Source of the DNA: Paragonimus westermani
Taxonomy: Eukaryota; Platyhelminthes; Trematoda; Plagiorchiida; Troglotrematidae
Direction of reading: 5' to 3'
Length of the DNA stretch: 64,000 bases
Assembly (NCBI GenBank): GCA_008508345.1
Contig: QNGE01000103.1
Coordinates: forward strand, 62,001 to 126,000
Shown here: positions 34,419 to 47,700 of the stretch, in pieces
Layout of the letters: each line of letters starts with the position of its first letter
Numbering within the stretch: the first letter of the stretch is position 1
The notes under the pieces: generated by a model
What the model was told of the DNA's origin: nothing
Databases searched by the model: none
Seen by the model: the letters and a program-made list of their open reading frames with translations, nothing else
Translations under genes and position numbers: made by a program

Positions 34419-35750
34419 TTCCTATATTCTGAATGACTCCATTTAGCCTGAAAGATACGCTTCAGTTCGTGGACTCTGTCGGCTCTCTGAACACTAAAAG
34501 TCACCACAGGATTTCCCTAGATGTCATGTCTTTATTCACAAACGTGTCGCTCAATGCAATAATAGAATGGTTATGTGAATACATGGAAGAGAATCAAATA
34601 GGAACTGGTATTTCGGGTGAAAATCTAAAGGAATTGTTATACTATTCTGCACACACAAAGTCCAATTTCAGTTCAACAATATGGACAGAATGATGGAATA
34701 GCTATGGGGTCCCCACTAGACCCGTTGTTGGTAGACGTATTTATGGCAGAAATGGAATTTAATCACTTAGGATCCACCATTTTTGAGTTGCCGTTCTATA
34801 GACGCTATGTAGATGACATAATCGGGGTGATCGAAAACTTCATTCATGCGCATGGCCTTTTACTGGCATTTGATCGTGCACACCGAATACACAATTCACT
34901 CTGGAGGAGGAGAAAGTTGACAGACTGTTCTTCCTTGATGTTTCATCACACCGCAGACTGGATGGTTCTGTACAAAGATCCGTTCACAGGAAAGCGATGT
35001 GGACGGGACATTACACCAACTTCTTAAGCTTTGTCCCACTGAAACAAAAACGAAATTTGATTGGCTGTCTAACTGACAGAGCGAGAAGGATATGCACGGC
35101 AGACATCATAGACAACGAATTACAACGAATTCGAGAGATATTGAGCCATAATGGATATCCGGAGAGATTTATATAAAGGAATATTAAGTGTAAATGTATT
35201 CAGCCAGCATTAGAAGCAGTAGCGATAAAGCCCATTTTTGTCAGCGTGACATTTCAAGGTGACGCAGCTAGTGAACTGAGCATTTACAGGCTGACAAATG
35301 CTTTGGCCAAGACCTACAATGCTGCACGAATGATCATCTCATTTAAGAGCCGACCGGTATGGGTGTCACTTCTGAAAGATAGGTTACCGAAGTTTTCTTC
35401 GTCATTTTGTAGTTATTCTTTCACCTGCTGTTATGAAGCCGGTTACGTTGAGAAAACTACTCGGCGACTATCAGACAGGATCTGTGAGCACCTTTCGAAG
35501 TGGTTACGTAATGGCTTGACGCAACCAATCTCGAGTGTTTTCGGATCACACCTGATCGACACGGGTCATCAGATCACGCCCAACATAGCGTTCAAAATCA
35601 TTTACAGAGTGTTCCATGCCCAGTCCTGAGGTGTCAGGGCGAGACTGTTGTCGACGGCGGAGGCGACTGTTATCAAACTCTACAACCCGTCCAGAAGAAT
35701 TTCATACAGGTCCTACACCTCCCGTGGCCATCTGTGTGTAAACCGCCTGA
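34419..35750 (+). pseudogene. PLE family C: truncated RT and GIY-YIG, frameshifted
   Basis: The first frame (34433-34693) covers RT motif A, RISLDVMSLFTNVSL, and stops at TGA after FSSTIWTE. The next frame (34704-35027) has MGSPLDPLLVDVF (the usual Gly replaced by Asp in GSPLGP) and YRRYVDDI, the catalytic box. Later frames give post-RT remains and, at 35246-35629, the endonuclease: YSFTCCYEAGYVEKTTRRLS, RICEHLSKW and DTGHQITP. The YVGRT-type turn reads YVEKT, losing a conserved Gly. Coding similarity fades near 35750. Fingers are absent. It is related to the 53.6 kb gene but much older. Confidence 0.82.
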
Positions 35751-35759
35751 AACCCAGTG

Positions 35760-38700
35760 GACCAGTTACCCGATAAACACGTTATCACGCACCGGTCACA
35801 GAAACACAACACATTCACACACAAACCCACCACCACCCCGGTAGACAGTCATCCACAATTCCCATGCCTATCACCATTGCGTATAACCATACTTTTGTCT
35901 GATATATGAACCTGATGAATCTGTTGTAATTGCATATGGCTGATGCGAATTGCCGAAAACAGCTGTTTGCAACCTTGACTTCATATTCTGTAAATGTCAC
36001 ATGAATCTTACAAATCTTTTGCCATGCTTAGGCACAATCACGAAACTGCTTGTGATACAATGCTCTACTTCTCCGATTGCCACCTAATTTAGCCGCGCTG
36101 GTTAGCACAATCTCTGCAGTCTGTAATGGAAATCCTCTTCCGTTCCACTCAGTCGTGAAAATACTGTAGAGTTGTGCGCGTTTGAGAACAAAGACAAACT
36201 TATGTTTAGGGAACCCCAGTTTTTCGGTCCAAAAATGTCTCCTTCACCGAGGAAACCACTTTGCCCGATCAAAATGAACATAGGTTCTCATAATTATCCA
36301 GAGGTAACCTTTGCCATTCTTTCTGCTGTTCGACCTTTACTCCACCATGCTAGTTGGTGGGTTACCGTCCCTAACCTGTACTTTCTGTTCACTGTCTCTC
36401 GATCTTCTGATTCGGAAATGTTTTCAGGGCGCTATGCACCATATAAATGCCATATAGTTTTCTCCTTGTAGCACACAACTTTGGGGCTGATCAAGGTGGT
36501 TTCTGTACCCCTCTTCTGGTTTGTCTTGGGAACAATTAACGGGGATAGTCGAGTTTTTCTCGAGATTAGGATTTTCCGTTTTCCTTAATACGAGGGAGAG
36601 AATTTGATTTTTGTGAAGCAATTTACTATTCCATGACAAGACCGGCATTTTTTTCAGAGGCTCACAACACAGATGATAAAAGTTGTTGGTTCGATGATTG
36701 CAGATTGATCTGCCTCCACAGCCTTCTGGGTTGCATCAGTCACGCTAGATCTGGTATAGGAAGATAGTAATGACAAATACCGGGAGTTGAAAGTCAACTA
36801 GCATCTATACTGCAGTTCATTCTTGATTTAGTACAACTATTCACATGACTCAGCCCCGCATTTGCTAGGAATTGACCTTGGGATGTTTATTTATACCATC
36901 TTATAAGCAACGTAATAACATTTAATACCTTAATGACAACTGGTACTTGAGAGCTGACCACAGTGCTCACCCAAACCGAATTTACAAGTCTGTGCACGAT
37001 GTACAAGTGTATGTGTACTGTGTCCATCCGAAAGACATTATCGAAGCCTTTGGCACTTATCATGCTTTAGATAAATCCGTCATATCAACATCAGGATAAC
37101 ATCCTAGAAACAGGTGTCAGCACTCGTGTATTCACTCCGATTAACCAGTGTTGATTATGCTGTTGGACCGCGCCAACTGGCTCCGGGACTGTATATATTT
37201 ACGACAGATTAGCCCATAGCTCCAGAATTGATGACAGACCGATCTCGGGCCAGTTGAGGGCTTGCAGACAATACCCTCGCGTGGTTGATACAACCCAACA
37301 ATCGTGAGAGCCATGACGGCAGAACTCTTCAAGGTAGGCAGGCGCAGGATCAGTTAAAGAATAAGAACCAAGAGAGGAGGTAAGTCCGAGGGCGCAGTAA
37401 ACAGTGTAACACAGTTGGACATCAGAATTTTGAAATAACCTGTAGTCTTAGTGTTTCTGACGGGCTCGCTTATCACGGTCAAGTCTCGCAGCTATGGCAA
37501 GCCCGTCAGTCTTACCTCAGCAGAATCGAAATCCAAACACACCGTAGTTCTCCAAAACAACCACCGGTATATTTTTGCACTCAGATTCGCAGGAAGTGGG
37601 TTTATTTCAAGTCACGTGAAGTGCGACGCTCTATATCTTATTGGTAAGACCATTGATGGCCGCCTGACTCCAGCTATGTCGGATGAGAAAAATGACACTT
37701 ACAAATGGCTTCCGTCACATAGCAGTGTTGTAAGAACACACATACAATTTCTCACAGATGCGCTCCGTCTTAGTGCAACAAAATACCCAACAGTGTGATT
37801 GTATTAGTCAGCTGAGTTAGTGTATGTGACGATTAGAATTACAACACCAAGTTTCGAATGGGCTGAACAGCTTTGAAGGGCTATGGTTCTGGATCCAATG
37901 AGGCTCATGGTTGCGCTGTTTGAGTCGCGCCCATGGACAGGTGCCCCAGCTGCTGTATATGAACCTTTATAAGTCGAAAAAGCTGAGAAGTAAAGTCGAC
38001 AGAAATCTGAGACGATTCTCATTAATCGATGCAATACCTGTTTCTCCTGACAGGTCAAGTTGTTGGGCTGATTCCCGAACCATCACCGATTTCCCCTCTG
38101 AACCACACCAGAGATGTCAGGAAGAGGAGCGTTGCTACTGAATGAGCTCAACCGTTAGCCAATCTGTCCCATAATGCACCGTGAAACAATCCAACGGAAA
38201 CAGATGACAGTTGTAAAACTAGGGATGGAACGACACTTATTCTCTCCACCTTTAACATTACCTCTGAAAGATAACCGTTGCCCTGATCATTATTGTCCGA
38301 TTGTGTGACCTTGACCTCTAAGCCCGTGGAAGTTCGTGAAAACGCTTAACTTGCTTTAGTCCACAGGCATTCAACCTGTCAGTTTGAAACAGTGACTACG
38401 TAAGTGTCACAAATGGATTCCGCAGTCTCCGTCACCAGAGTTTCTTATTCATCCTGGTTACTGTTTTCATATTTATTGTATTCCATTTGATCTGATGCTC
38501 ACTAATAAAAAACAAGTTTTATTCGCTATATTTTTTGTCCATAACAGCACTTCCCATTGTTTGGTTTGTTCACAATTTTGACTACATTTGCCAAGTTATT
38601 AGGTAACTAATCGCAATCCATATCTGTTTAAAGTTAGTTTGTAAGTAATATTCATGCCATGCGTTTAATAATAAATTCCGGCTCATTCGTTAGAACTCTA

Positions 38701-41700
38701 CAGACAAGCCTTCTAGTATGCGTCATCCGCGAAATCACAACATTTGCCTTGTTGTTTTTTACGTATACTTCGGGATGTAACGCTTGCTGATGCTGTTTGG
38801 AATTCAAAAACGCACCAGCGTTTCACTATCGACTTCAAATCGATACTCTCGTTTTCTACCTTCCATTCACAGAACACCTCGCACGATCTCCAAATGACTA
38901 TCACTAGCCCACGAGCACATCGTTGGACATTCAGTTCTCACTTACAAGCTGAGCAACCGATTTCGTTGACTGTACAGGAAGCCAGTTGGCGACAATTCTC
39001 GGTCGCAAGTGCAGATGCAAGGTACATCAGACAAGTGTGCTCGTTCTGTTTCAGAAATCCCATTGGAAGATCGCTTGAGCCGACGTTTCACTTACTAGTT
39101 ACTATTTGTCACACAAAATTTAATGCTGAAGCTTATCTTTTCCGGTGTCAGAGGTGTGATTTCAAGTTATAAATCGTAAGAGCTGAACACTTGCTGCGCT
39201 TCCGAGGGCTGTTCGATGACTGGGGCTTATTTTACTCGATATTGGGTAAACCAGCTGCTTGTTCATTCTTGGCTTTTTTGTTTCGCATCTTTTTATTTAT
39301 AGAAAAACTTAAACCATCAAAATTCACAAATCTACTTCTTATTTACTAGCACGTTTATGTTACTCGCCCTCTTGAAGCCGAGCGACTAAAATAAAACACC
39401 TACGTAACCTACACAGCGGAGGTCAGAGCCATTGACTAGAACTGTTTTTGGAGTTGATCAGCGGTTGATTAGCACCAAAAGCCCGAAGTAGTCCTTTTTA
39501 ACTACCTTTAAATGTTAAATGGTCACAATAATTTCTCCTCAAAATTCTGGCTCCAACTTTTCTCTGTTTTGCTTTAGTCCACTGACCAAAATAACTCATC
39601 AGGATTTGGTAACCATCGCCTGGGCAGTTTTAGCGTGATAAACAGGGACGGATATTTTGTCCCTCAAGTGACACACGCAATCAGAACTTGTTATCTTCAT
39701 GGTAGAAACTGATAGTTAGGCTCATCGCTTTTCTTAGTAAGCATTCAAACCTAATGTTTTACATCAGTCTTTCATTTGTAACGGTCTTGATCCTGACCTG
39801 AAGGTACTGTGGCTCAGACGGCTACCCATCTCAACAATGATGTGGAATATCTTAATATAACAAAACGTTATTTGGAGGTTAAAAACTGTTAAAAAGTCCA
39901 ATAGTTGATTCGATCGCGTGAAAATTTGGTAGTTATCTCTAACCTACTAATTAGTGAGATCCAGCCATAGATCACCAAGAAACTGGCGGAACAACTGCAA
40001 CCAGCGAAACCGTAGACCCATGTGGTCTGTTTTGGTGACTTCGTACAACAATGTGAGCTCCAGAACAGTAGTCTGATAAGAAATGACTGATCCGTCTATG
40101 AAGACGATATAAATGGAATTGCTGCGTTTGAGCCTTAGCTTCTCCATTAGTCAGCCCGTATTACATAGAATACGCACCACGTTATGACGCGATTGTCCAA
40201 CACAGAGCTTATCCGGGAGCACCAGACACACGATCAAATGATCAAATATTAAGACTACACAGTCTGTTTTGTTCACCTCGTGTAACCTACTTGACAGATG
40301 AATGGTTTTGTATCTAGATGAAACAGCAACAGAGTCGGGCAAAAACATGGTCATAAAACATGAGTTCCTCAGCTGTTTCGTTTAGCAAAGGCGACAGATG
40401 TCACCTGATTTTGAAGAGACTTCTTATTCACAGAAATGTTTGGTTAGAAGTACTGAGCCAACTGTGGTAATCAATGAAGTGATTGCATTCATACTATCAC
40501 CAACTTCTAAAGATTACTTTTTGACGTCTTTTATTCTCCACCACCTCATATCGATTGGCGGCAATCAATCTACCATAACATCTAGCCAAGTACATGGTTG
40601 TCCATATGGGAATGTATACGACTTTGCTCGTCACATCACTAAACTGTTCACGACAAAGTTTGTTGGGCCAATTTGGCAATTGACCAACGTGATCGAAAAG
40701 AGAACAAAAACCATTAGTATGCAAATTTAGAATTAGCATGCATCCACACTTTTGATGGGTGCACATTATCATGTCCTTGGTAATTCCAGCTATATCCGTT
40801 AGTAAGTAAGATTTGAAGATGTGATACAAACTGAACCGATACTTGCTGCTAATTTTGAGATTGACACTTTTAACCGAGGATATTGAAATCGGAAACGGAT
40901 TTTAGAGGTTTATGACGTGGTGGTTGACACAGCGTTGTTCACTCAAAATCCAATGTTGGCCCCTGCTATAAGAGATAGGTAGGCCAGGTGACGTTAGTAT
41001 AGAGTGATTCATAATAGTCGCTGTTGCGCACCGTCGCTCGCTGAACCAAAATGAAGACATATCTACCAGCAGTAGCACTTCCCTGTTAAAATCACACGCA
41101 GGAACAGTTTGTGTAACAGACCTCGACGGAATACGAAGCTAGAAATTTTGTATCATGTTTAGCCACGATGAATTCGAGGAAGTCTGAGGTTTCCTTAGAA
41201 GGTCGGCTTTTAGCTTACCAGTAGCCTATCGGCCATTTAATTGTTGTCCTACCCCGCATATCTCCTAAAGTTTTATCTCAGACTTTGGAACTAGGTTTTA
41301 TTCGCGTCAGTCGGAAACTCCCTGAGTTTTCAAAATGTCAAAAATACGGATTCGAGCCTTATTCACACAGCTGATGATTACCCAGCAGCTTCGGACCCGT
41401 CAACTTCATGCAACCAACAACCAGTCTCTCTACATACCATGGAAAAAATTTATGATGATGAACAACAGGCTGAAATTTTCGCTGATTTTTTAGTTAGAAG
41501 TTCCCTCAAAATCCTCTGAAAGTGTTTCCATTCATTTGCATCACTGGAACAAAATTCAACTGCTTGTCTTAAAGCCCCTTTTGATGCTTTCGAGCATATC
41601 AGAAATGTTTCACTCATCTGTGGCTCTTCCTTACAAGCTACTAGCGTGATGGCTGATATTGAAATCCGCATGGTCGAACTTGGCGGTCAGTCGCTTTACA

Positions 41701-44435
41701 GTTGACGGACATGTTGTCGTTTGATTTGCACGCGTTTAATTAGAGAATCCGACGGACGTCTTCGTATCTCTTTGATTATCAACAGAACTGTGCAGTAATT
41801 AGATTTGCTGTTTCTTTGTCAACGCCACACGAACAGTTCGGAAAGGGACGTCCAACTTCTCTATAAACAAGCGAATACGTTTAACCCGAAGTGCCACTAA
41901 CCAACATGAATGACACTAAGAGCCCCATGCACTTCGGTGCCCGGCAAAAAGCCTGGTCATGCGGACTTCCAGTTGCACTCTCCCACGGACAGAAGCAAGA
42001 CAGTAATTAACTGGTTTTGATTCGGGTGATAGTTAACTAACTAGACACTGGCTTGCGATGAACGGTTGCTTCACGGTCTGATGTTATAACCAACTGTCCT
42101 AGCTGATAGAGAAAACACCGTTGATAAGTTCCAGTGTTCAGTCCCCAGTCACTCGTAGAGCTTTTTAACACTTAAGCACATGATACTTATAGCGACTTTG
42201 CCTTATGCAAGCGGCATTCCTTTCATTCTCCGAAGCAACAAGAAGTTGTCGTCTCGTGTGTTTTGGGTGTGACATCTTCCATCATATAATGGTCCAGTAG
42301 AACGTTGGCTACCACCTTGTATAACTGGCTACATACATTGCTTAACTGAATGCCCTCTCCGACGAGGTACGTGAACAGAACACCATGAGTTTGTGGTTAT
42401 TGATCCGAGTGTGCTGACTAACTTTGTATGCTGGTAGAATCCAGTCGCACTCATAGCCTTATTCGAAACAGAGTGCAAAAGTTAAATACTCTTCTCAGGT
42501 AGCTCATTATGTACTGATAATCTAAAGGGTGTGTTCGGGATAATTAAACTTTGGATGTACTTTAAAAGTGCATCAGAAGGGTGAGGTTTGTCGTTAAGTT
42601 TTCTGTCAGCTGGATGATCGGAACTATATGATTGTCCATGTCCTTTTCCCAAATTGTTTGTTTGGTTTGGGGATTTTTCAATTCTCTTAAACTGGCGAGT
42701 CATCCTTTCTTTTATTGGTCAAATTCACTGACACCTTCATTGCTTATAACATACGGAACACCCACCGTGACGTAGATAGTTTTACATATCAATAGCCGAT
42801 CTCCACAACTGTGCACGAAAACCAATCGACCATACACCGGTTCAGATCCAACTTCGGTCTGCGAATGTGGTCGTGGTACGCATCTCTGGTGTCCCGGTCA
42901 GCCCTGTTCACACCTTTTGACCTAAAGCATGTATACCCGTAGCTTACGGTCATAAACAGTTTTGATGCATCACTGCGGTTGATCAGCAAATTCGGCTCCT
43001 TGTGACTTAGTTTAGTTTCAGCCAGGCCGGTCCAGTTGTGTCGCTCGTTTGGGCATTTCTAGCCCTTTCTTTCCTATGGCTTTCACCAGAACGACAATTT
43101 CCTGCCCGGCACTGGGGAACATCTAGTTGGTGACCTGGAGTAGTGACTGAATTCAGGAGATTGACTTGGGTCACAACTAATTTGAACGAGTAGCTTCAAG
43201 GAGAAGCTTAGCTCGCAATAGGACCAAAATTCTAACTTCGATCTACCAGTCCGATTTCTGATCTCCATCCCCAGTCTGCTAACGGACTGTTTGATATTCC
43301 ACATCCGAAAGTTGATGTTGCAACTAACAATGAATGTGTGAAAACGCTCTGCGAACATCGTCCACAAGTCGCAACTTCTGCAGTGTCAACTGGTAACCTG
43401 GCAAACCTTAGTTTTAATAAATCGTGGTTTTGTTCGCAATCAGTGTAACGGTGACAATCATACAATGTTAAGATTTGTAATTTGAAGGCATGCTATGGAA
43501 CTGGTCGTTGCGTATTCAAGTACCGTGTGTCAGTTTACCGATTCAAACCAGATGAATCAGCTGTCATCTTTCTGTGCATTATTAGCGTCTGATCTAAGTG
43601 AAACTTTCTGTTTGAAATTTCATTTTGGGGATGCACATGAGCGGATGTTACCAGACAAAGATTCTCTAGTGCACGTAGCACTTTTTATGTCTTTTACTCA
43701 CTCATGAACCAGGTGTGTGGTACCACTGACTCCCCCATCTGAGTCTACTGAAGCTTGACCGCCCGTACATAGTTTCAAGATGGTTCAGTTAGGTTTATCT
43801 TTATATGTTCATGTACTTGAGAGCGGATGGACACATGACCTTGTCCTTAGATGAGAATGAACCAAGCTATTGGTCAAAGTTTAACCACATCTGAAAGTGC
43901 GAACCGTTTCCCACAGTGATAAATAGTTTTTTTTACGAATGTCTTTTATTTTCATATACCTGCACTGTTGGTGAATAAAAACTTTTTTGTGTGGTTTACG
44001 AACCAGTTAGGTGCACTGCCATCTCACCAGCTTTTCTCCTTGTTCTGAAATGGTTTCAAACTAAATTAGGCAGACCATTTGATTACAGACGAAAAATACC
44101 TCCTGCACTAACGTTCGTGTATGAGACCAATTTATGGATTTCTGCTCTTGATGATGAGTAATCGTGGTATTGGGGTGTTCTAAGCTGAGCAGCAGTCGCA
44201 TCTGATCACCATGTTCGCATGTCTAAATGGCTGACAAGCATTTATATGTGGCGATTCAACCAGACTGTTTGTCAAACAGTGTGATGAGATCCGGCATTGT
44301 CTTCTAGACTTCAAAAACACACTTGAAACATTCAGTCGAAATGCTTTGCTTAACTTTCTAACTTCCCAAAACATTTACCTAAGGATTGCCAAAGACTAAT
44401 TAACCTATCAAATGCGATTTACAGGGACGTTAAAA
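35760..44435. other. 8.7 kb without recognisable genes
   Basis: The longest open stretches are 37451-37798 (115 codons, plus) and 38744-39172 (142 codons, plus). The second ends in VCSFCFRNPIG...CQRCDFKL, two CxxC pairs that could bind zinc, but it matches no family I know and lacks clear splice sites. Both strands are open at 40398-40829, which argues for chance. No repeats shared with the rest of the window were noticed. Confidence 0.4.
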
Positions 44436-44440
44436 AAGAG

Positions 44441-44687
44441 GAATAACACAACGTTACGAGCAAGTTGTAATACTCTACGTTTCAACCACCTCGAGTGGCC
44501 TTCCTCAGGAGTGTTGGATTTCGATTACAACACTCCTGAGGAAGGCCACCCGAGGTGGTTGAAACGTAGAGTATTACAACTTGCTCGAAACGTTGTGTTA
44601 TTCCCAATCTGTATATCAATAACATGTTAAACACGACGCCCAAACTATTCAAATTCATTCGTACTACATTTGGTGCGGATATCTTAC
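44441..44687 (+). mobile_element. Family E fold-back retroelement, copy E2
   Basis: The left arm (44441-44516) and right arm (44528-44603) form a nearly perfect palindrome around GATTTCGATTA. The right arm is followed by the tail ATCAATAACATGTTAAACACGACGCCC...GCGGATATCTTAC. It is flanked by CGTTAAAAAAG (44428-44438) and CGTTAAGAAAG (44690-44700), a likely 11-bp target-site duplication. The 5' outer part seen in E1 is absent, so the 5' end is shorter. A plus-strand open stretch over it is a by-product of the palindrome. Confidence 0.8.
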
Positions 44688-44700
44688 GGCGTTAAGAAAG

Positions 44701-47700
44701 CTTCACGATGTTTCACGTCCAAAAACTCGAAATAGCATGAAATTGTTTTCTAGTGGACTCTCACCTTTCCATTTAATCTCAATTTTTTCCACTTATCTCG
44801 ATGTGTTTTTCCAAGCCGCTTGTTCTGACATTCTAATCTCCTCAAAAGCATCTTTTCCCCGGTCTCAGAGTTTGGAATGAACATGTTCCAAAGTGATTCT
44901 CCCTTTTGAGATCATTTCCTCTTCAAAGTTCTGTGTTTTTAATGACCTGAAATTCAAACAAGCATAAAGCCAGACAAACGAGGTGTACGTTTTTTTAAAT
45001 TGGTTTCTGGACCGGCAGAAGTTGCACCGTGATCTTCGACTTGTCTGAAGGCACGATACACGAACCAGTTACATCTAGCGAGATCGCAAGTGACTTTCGA
45101 CAGGTATACTGTAGTAAACCCAAGTCTACGTCATAGTTTGACGTTTTTTTAAGGTAGATCATGGCGGCTTTCTTTTCGAGAGGAAAATACATGAGGTCAT
45201 CGTTCTTCCTAACAGCACCTGGCATCTGGATTTCTCTGGAGGCGAAGTTCCAATATCTGGCCGTTTTAAGCTCAGGAACATGAACAGATCGTACAAGAAC
45301 CTTTAGAACGCATCGTTAGTGAATAGTAAGAACCTGCCAGGCTTGAAGCATTAGGCTGTGAGGAATTTTCGGCGAACTTGGTGTGGCATGTTTTTACCTT
45401 GCTGGACAAACCAGAGGAACTCAACAAAAAAATTCAAGGCTACGACCAAGATGTTCGTGTACGTTATTTAAGGGGGCCGGACCATTCAACCCAGTGGTTA
45501 CCGGGGCCAGCGATAAGGGATTTTCCGGGTTTCCTCACTAATCTCTAAAAAGTGGCCCTATTTTGCTTATCACAGACAATCCCAGACCTTTTCATGATTG
45601 GAACGTCATGGAAGTTGAAAGTTCAGTCTTAAATTTTGGCAACCACGGGGACCTAGTCACTCCATCAGAAACTTAGTCGCCTATGGTTTTTCCCAACTTC
45701 TAATACTTTTTCAATGCGCTCAAATGGCAATCAGAGTTTTGTCCAAGAATCCATCACCTGTCAACCTTCGCGTAAGACAGACATTGGTTGACTCTCGGGC
45801 GGTCTGTTGCTTTCTCCTGGTCTCCATTCCAAGATATGGGAAATATTTCAGCGAAGTATTTTTGAAAAGTTTGACTTTACACCGAGCGAGAAAAATGAGA
45901 CGCCGCATGATTTTCTTACATCTCCTGTTTAGTTCCTAATAACCGGGGCGTCCTTCAAGTTGCGGTATTCTATTCGAAGTTTTATCTTTGTAAGTCAAAA
46001 CTCTGCCTTCTCCTAAGGCTGCGTTTCTCTTCGACGTTGTTCATGATTGTTCAACTCCGAAAAACGACAGAAACCGTGTGCATCTATATATCACTACTGA
46101 GTTACCCCGATGGTCATCATTGAAATACTTGATATCAAACTAATTAAAATGCTATGATTCAACCTCTTTTTCCTTCGAAGCACCTTATGCAATTGACACA
46201 CTTAATTCGCATTTCCCTTTCCACGCGGACTGTTAACCTGTGCCAAATTGCGCCACGGTTAAATATCGAGGCTGGGTTTATTTCTTCTAACTGGAAACTG
46301 TCAGGTCACATCGATAAATCCTTTTTCAATGTTTGACTTCTTACATTTTTATCCGACACCTAATATTTTTTTCGCATTTTGTTTTTTCGTTTATAGTTTT
46401 TGCACATTTTTGCACTCTCTCAAGTTGGTTATGTTATTCTCTCAATACAGTTTCCGGTCACCTTACCAAAGGCGTTAAGCCGGTATGTCGTTTTCCTAGG
46501 TCATTAGCTGATAGTATTGGTATCTTCCTATCTGCTGTTGTTCGATGCCTTTTTTCAAACGGTTTACGCGCTGAACCTCATTTCCTCACAAACTTACTCT
46601 GATTGTTCACACCAGTACTTGCTTAGTATTTTTCTATGGTATAAACCTGTCAGACAATTGAACCGCTAGTTACACAATCACCTGCACGAGGGAGACCATG
46701 TCTTCCCTATTTGTTCTGTTGTATTTGTTTCAATCAACTAGTTGTCATCGAGGTTTGAAAACACAAAGTGCTCCATTTCTTCTTCAGTAGTTCCTTTGCA
46801 TCCCCTGATTTCAATCGTTATATATATATATAATCACTTGGAAGTCAAAATATGAGACAGTAGGTAATATTTATGAGCCTGTGTTCTATCAACAGATACT
46901 AACTCGAACGGTACTGTTAGTAAAGCAGATGAAACTATGAAGGAGCTGCTCTCGAGCTGACTCAACTCGAATGAGATGTACGTCTGAGTCTGTTCGTACA
47001 CAAACGAATTCTGAGAACGATTATTCATTTAGGCAATCCATAAAGCCAGTGATATACTGGAACATTTATTGTGCTTGCGTAATAAGAGTTTGTCGACAGA
47101 ATCTCTGGTGTCTGGCTAGCCGTTGTGCACTCAGTCGAAATTAAATTGACAGTTACCGAGTTTAGACGTTCATTCGAAAATACCCGTTGGATTCACGAGA
47201 CATTGTTACACGGTGTATTGGCATGATACGGTAAACTTTCGAATTCTGTTAGTCCTTAGCTTTATTTACAGCGACGATAACAACAACAACGAAAACAACA
47301 ACAGTAACAAGAACTTACCTTTGCCACTTTAGATAAGTGAATTTTAAGCCAGTAACCAAATAGAATATGCGAACTACCTGAAGGTGGTGTCAGTTTTAAG
47401 TATGCTTTAAAGACCCGGTAGGGTGGATGGAATATTTGTGAAGGATTTGTCAAATTGGTTATTGTCATCAAATGTGTTATCCTTTGCCGGGCATCAAATT
47501 GGCCATACTGCACGATTATTTCCTTTGATTTCAGAAAATCTCTATGTTCGACGGTCTGTATAACTTATTCCACGTGAACGGAACAATTCAGTAGATCAAC
47601 TGGGGAAGCAAGCTTTATATATGGTAACTAGGTAACTGAGCTGAAATATAGATTTTATTGAACAACAGTAATAATGAATGAGATATAACACCAACGATAA

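Noticed and set aside
40398..40829. A gene of about 110 codons
   Set aside because: Both strands are open over the same bases, neither product resembles a known family, and no splice pair supports either.
44412..44630. A short protein conserved between the family E copies
   Set aside because: The shared peptide is a by-product of the shared repeat; frames are broken in E1 and E3 and the sequence is a palindrome.
47378..47507. Minus-strand exon with a CTTCAG|GTAGTT donor
   Set aside because: The acceptor (GGAAATAATCGTGCAG) has no pyrimidine tract and the peptide matches nothing known.
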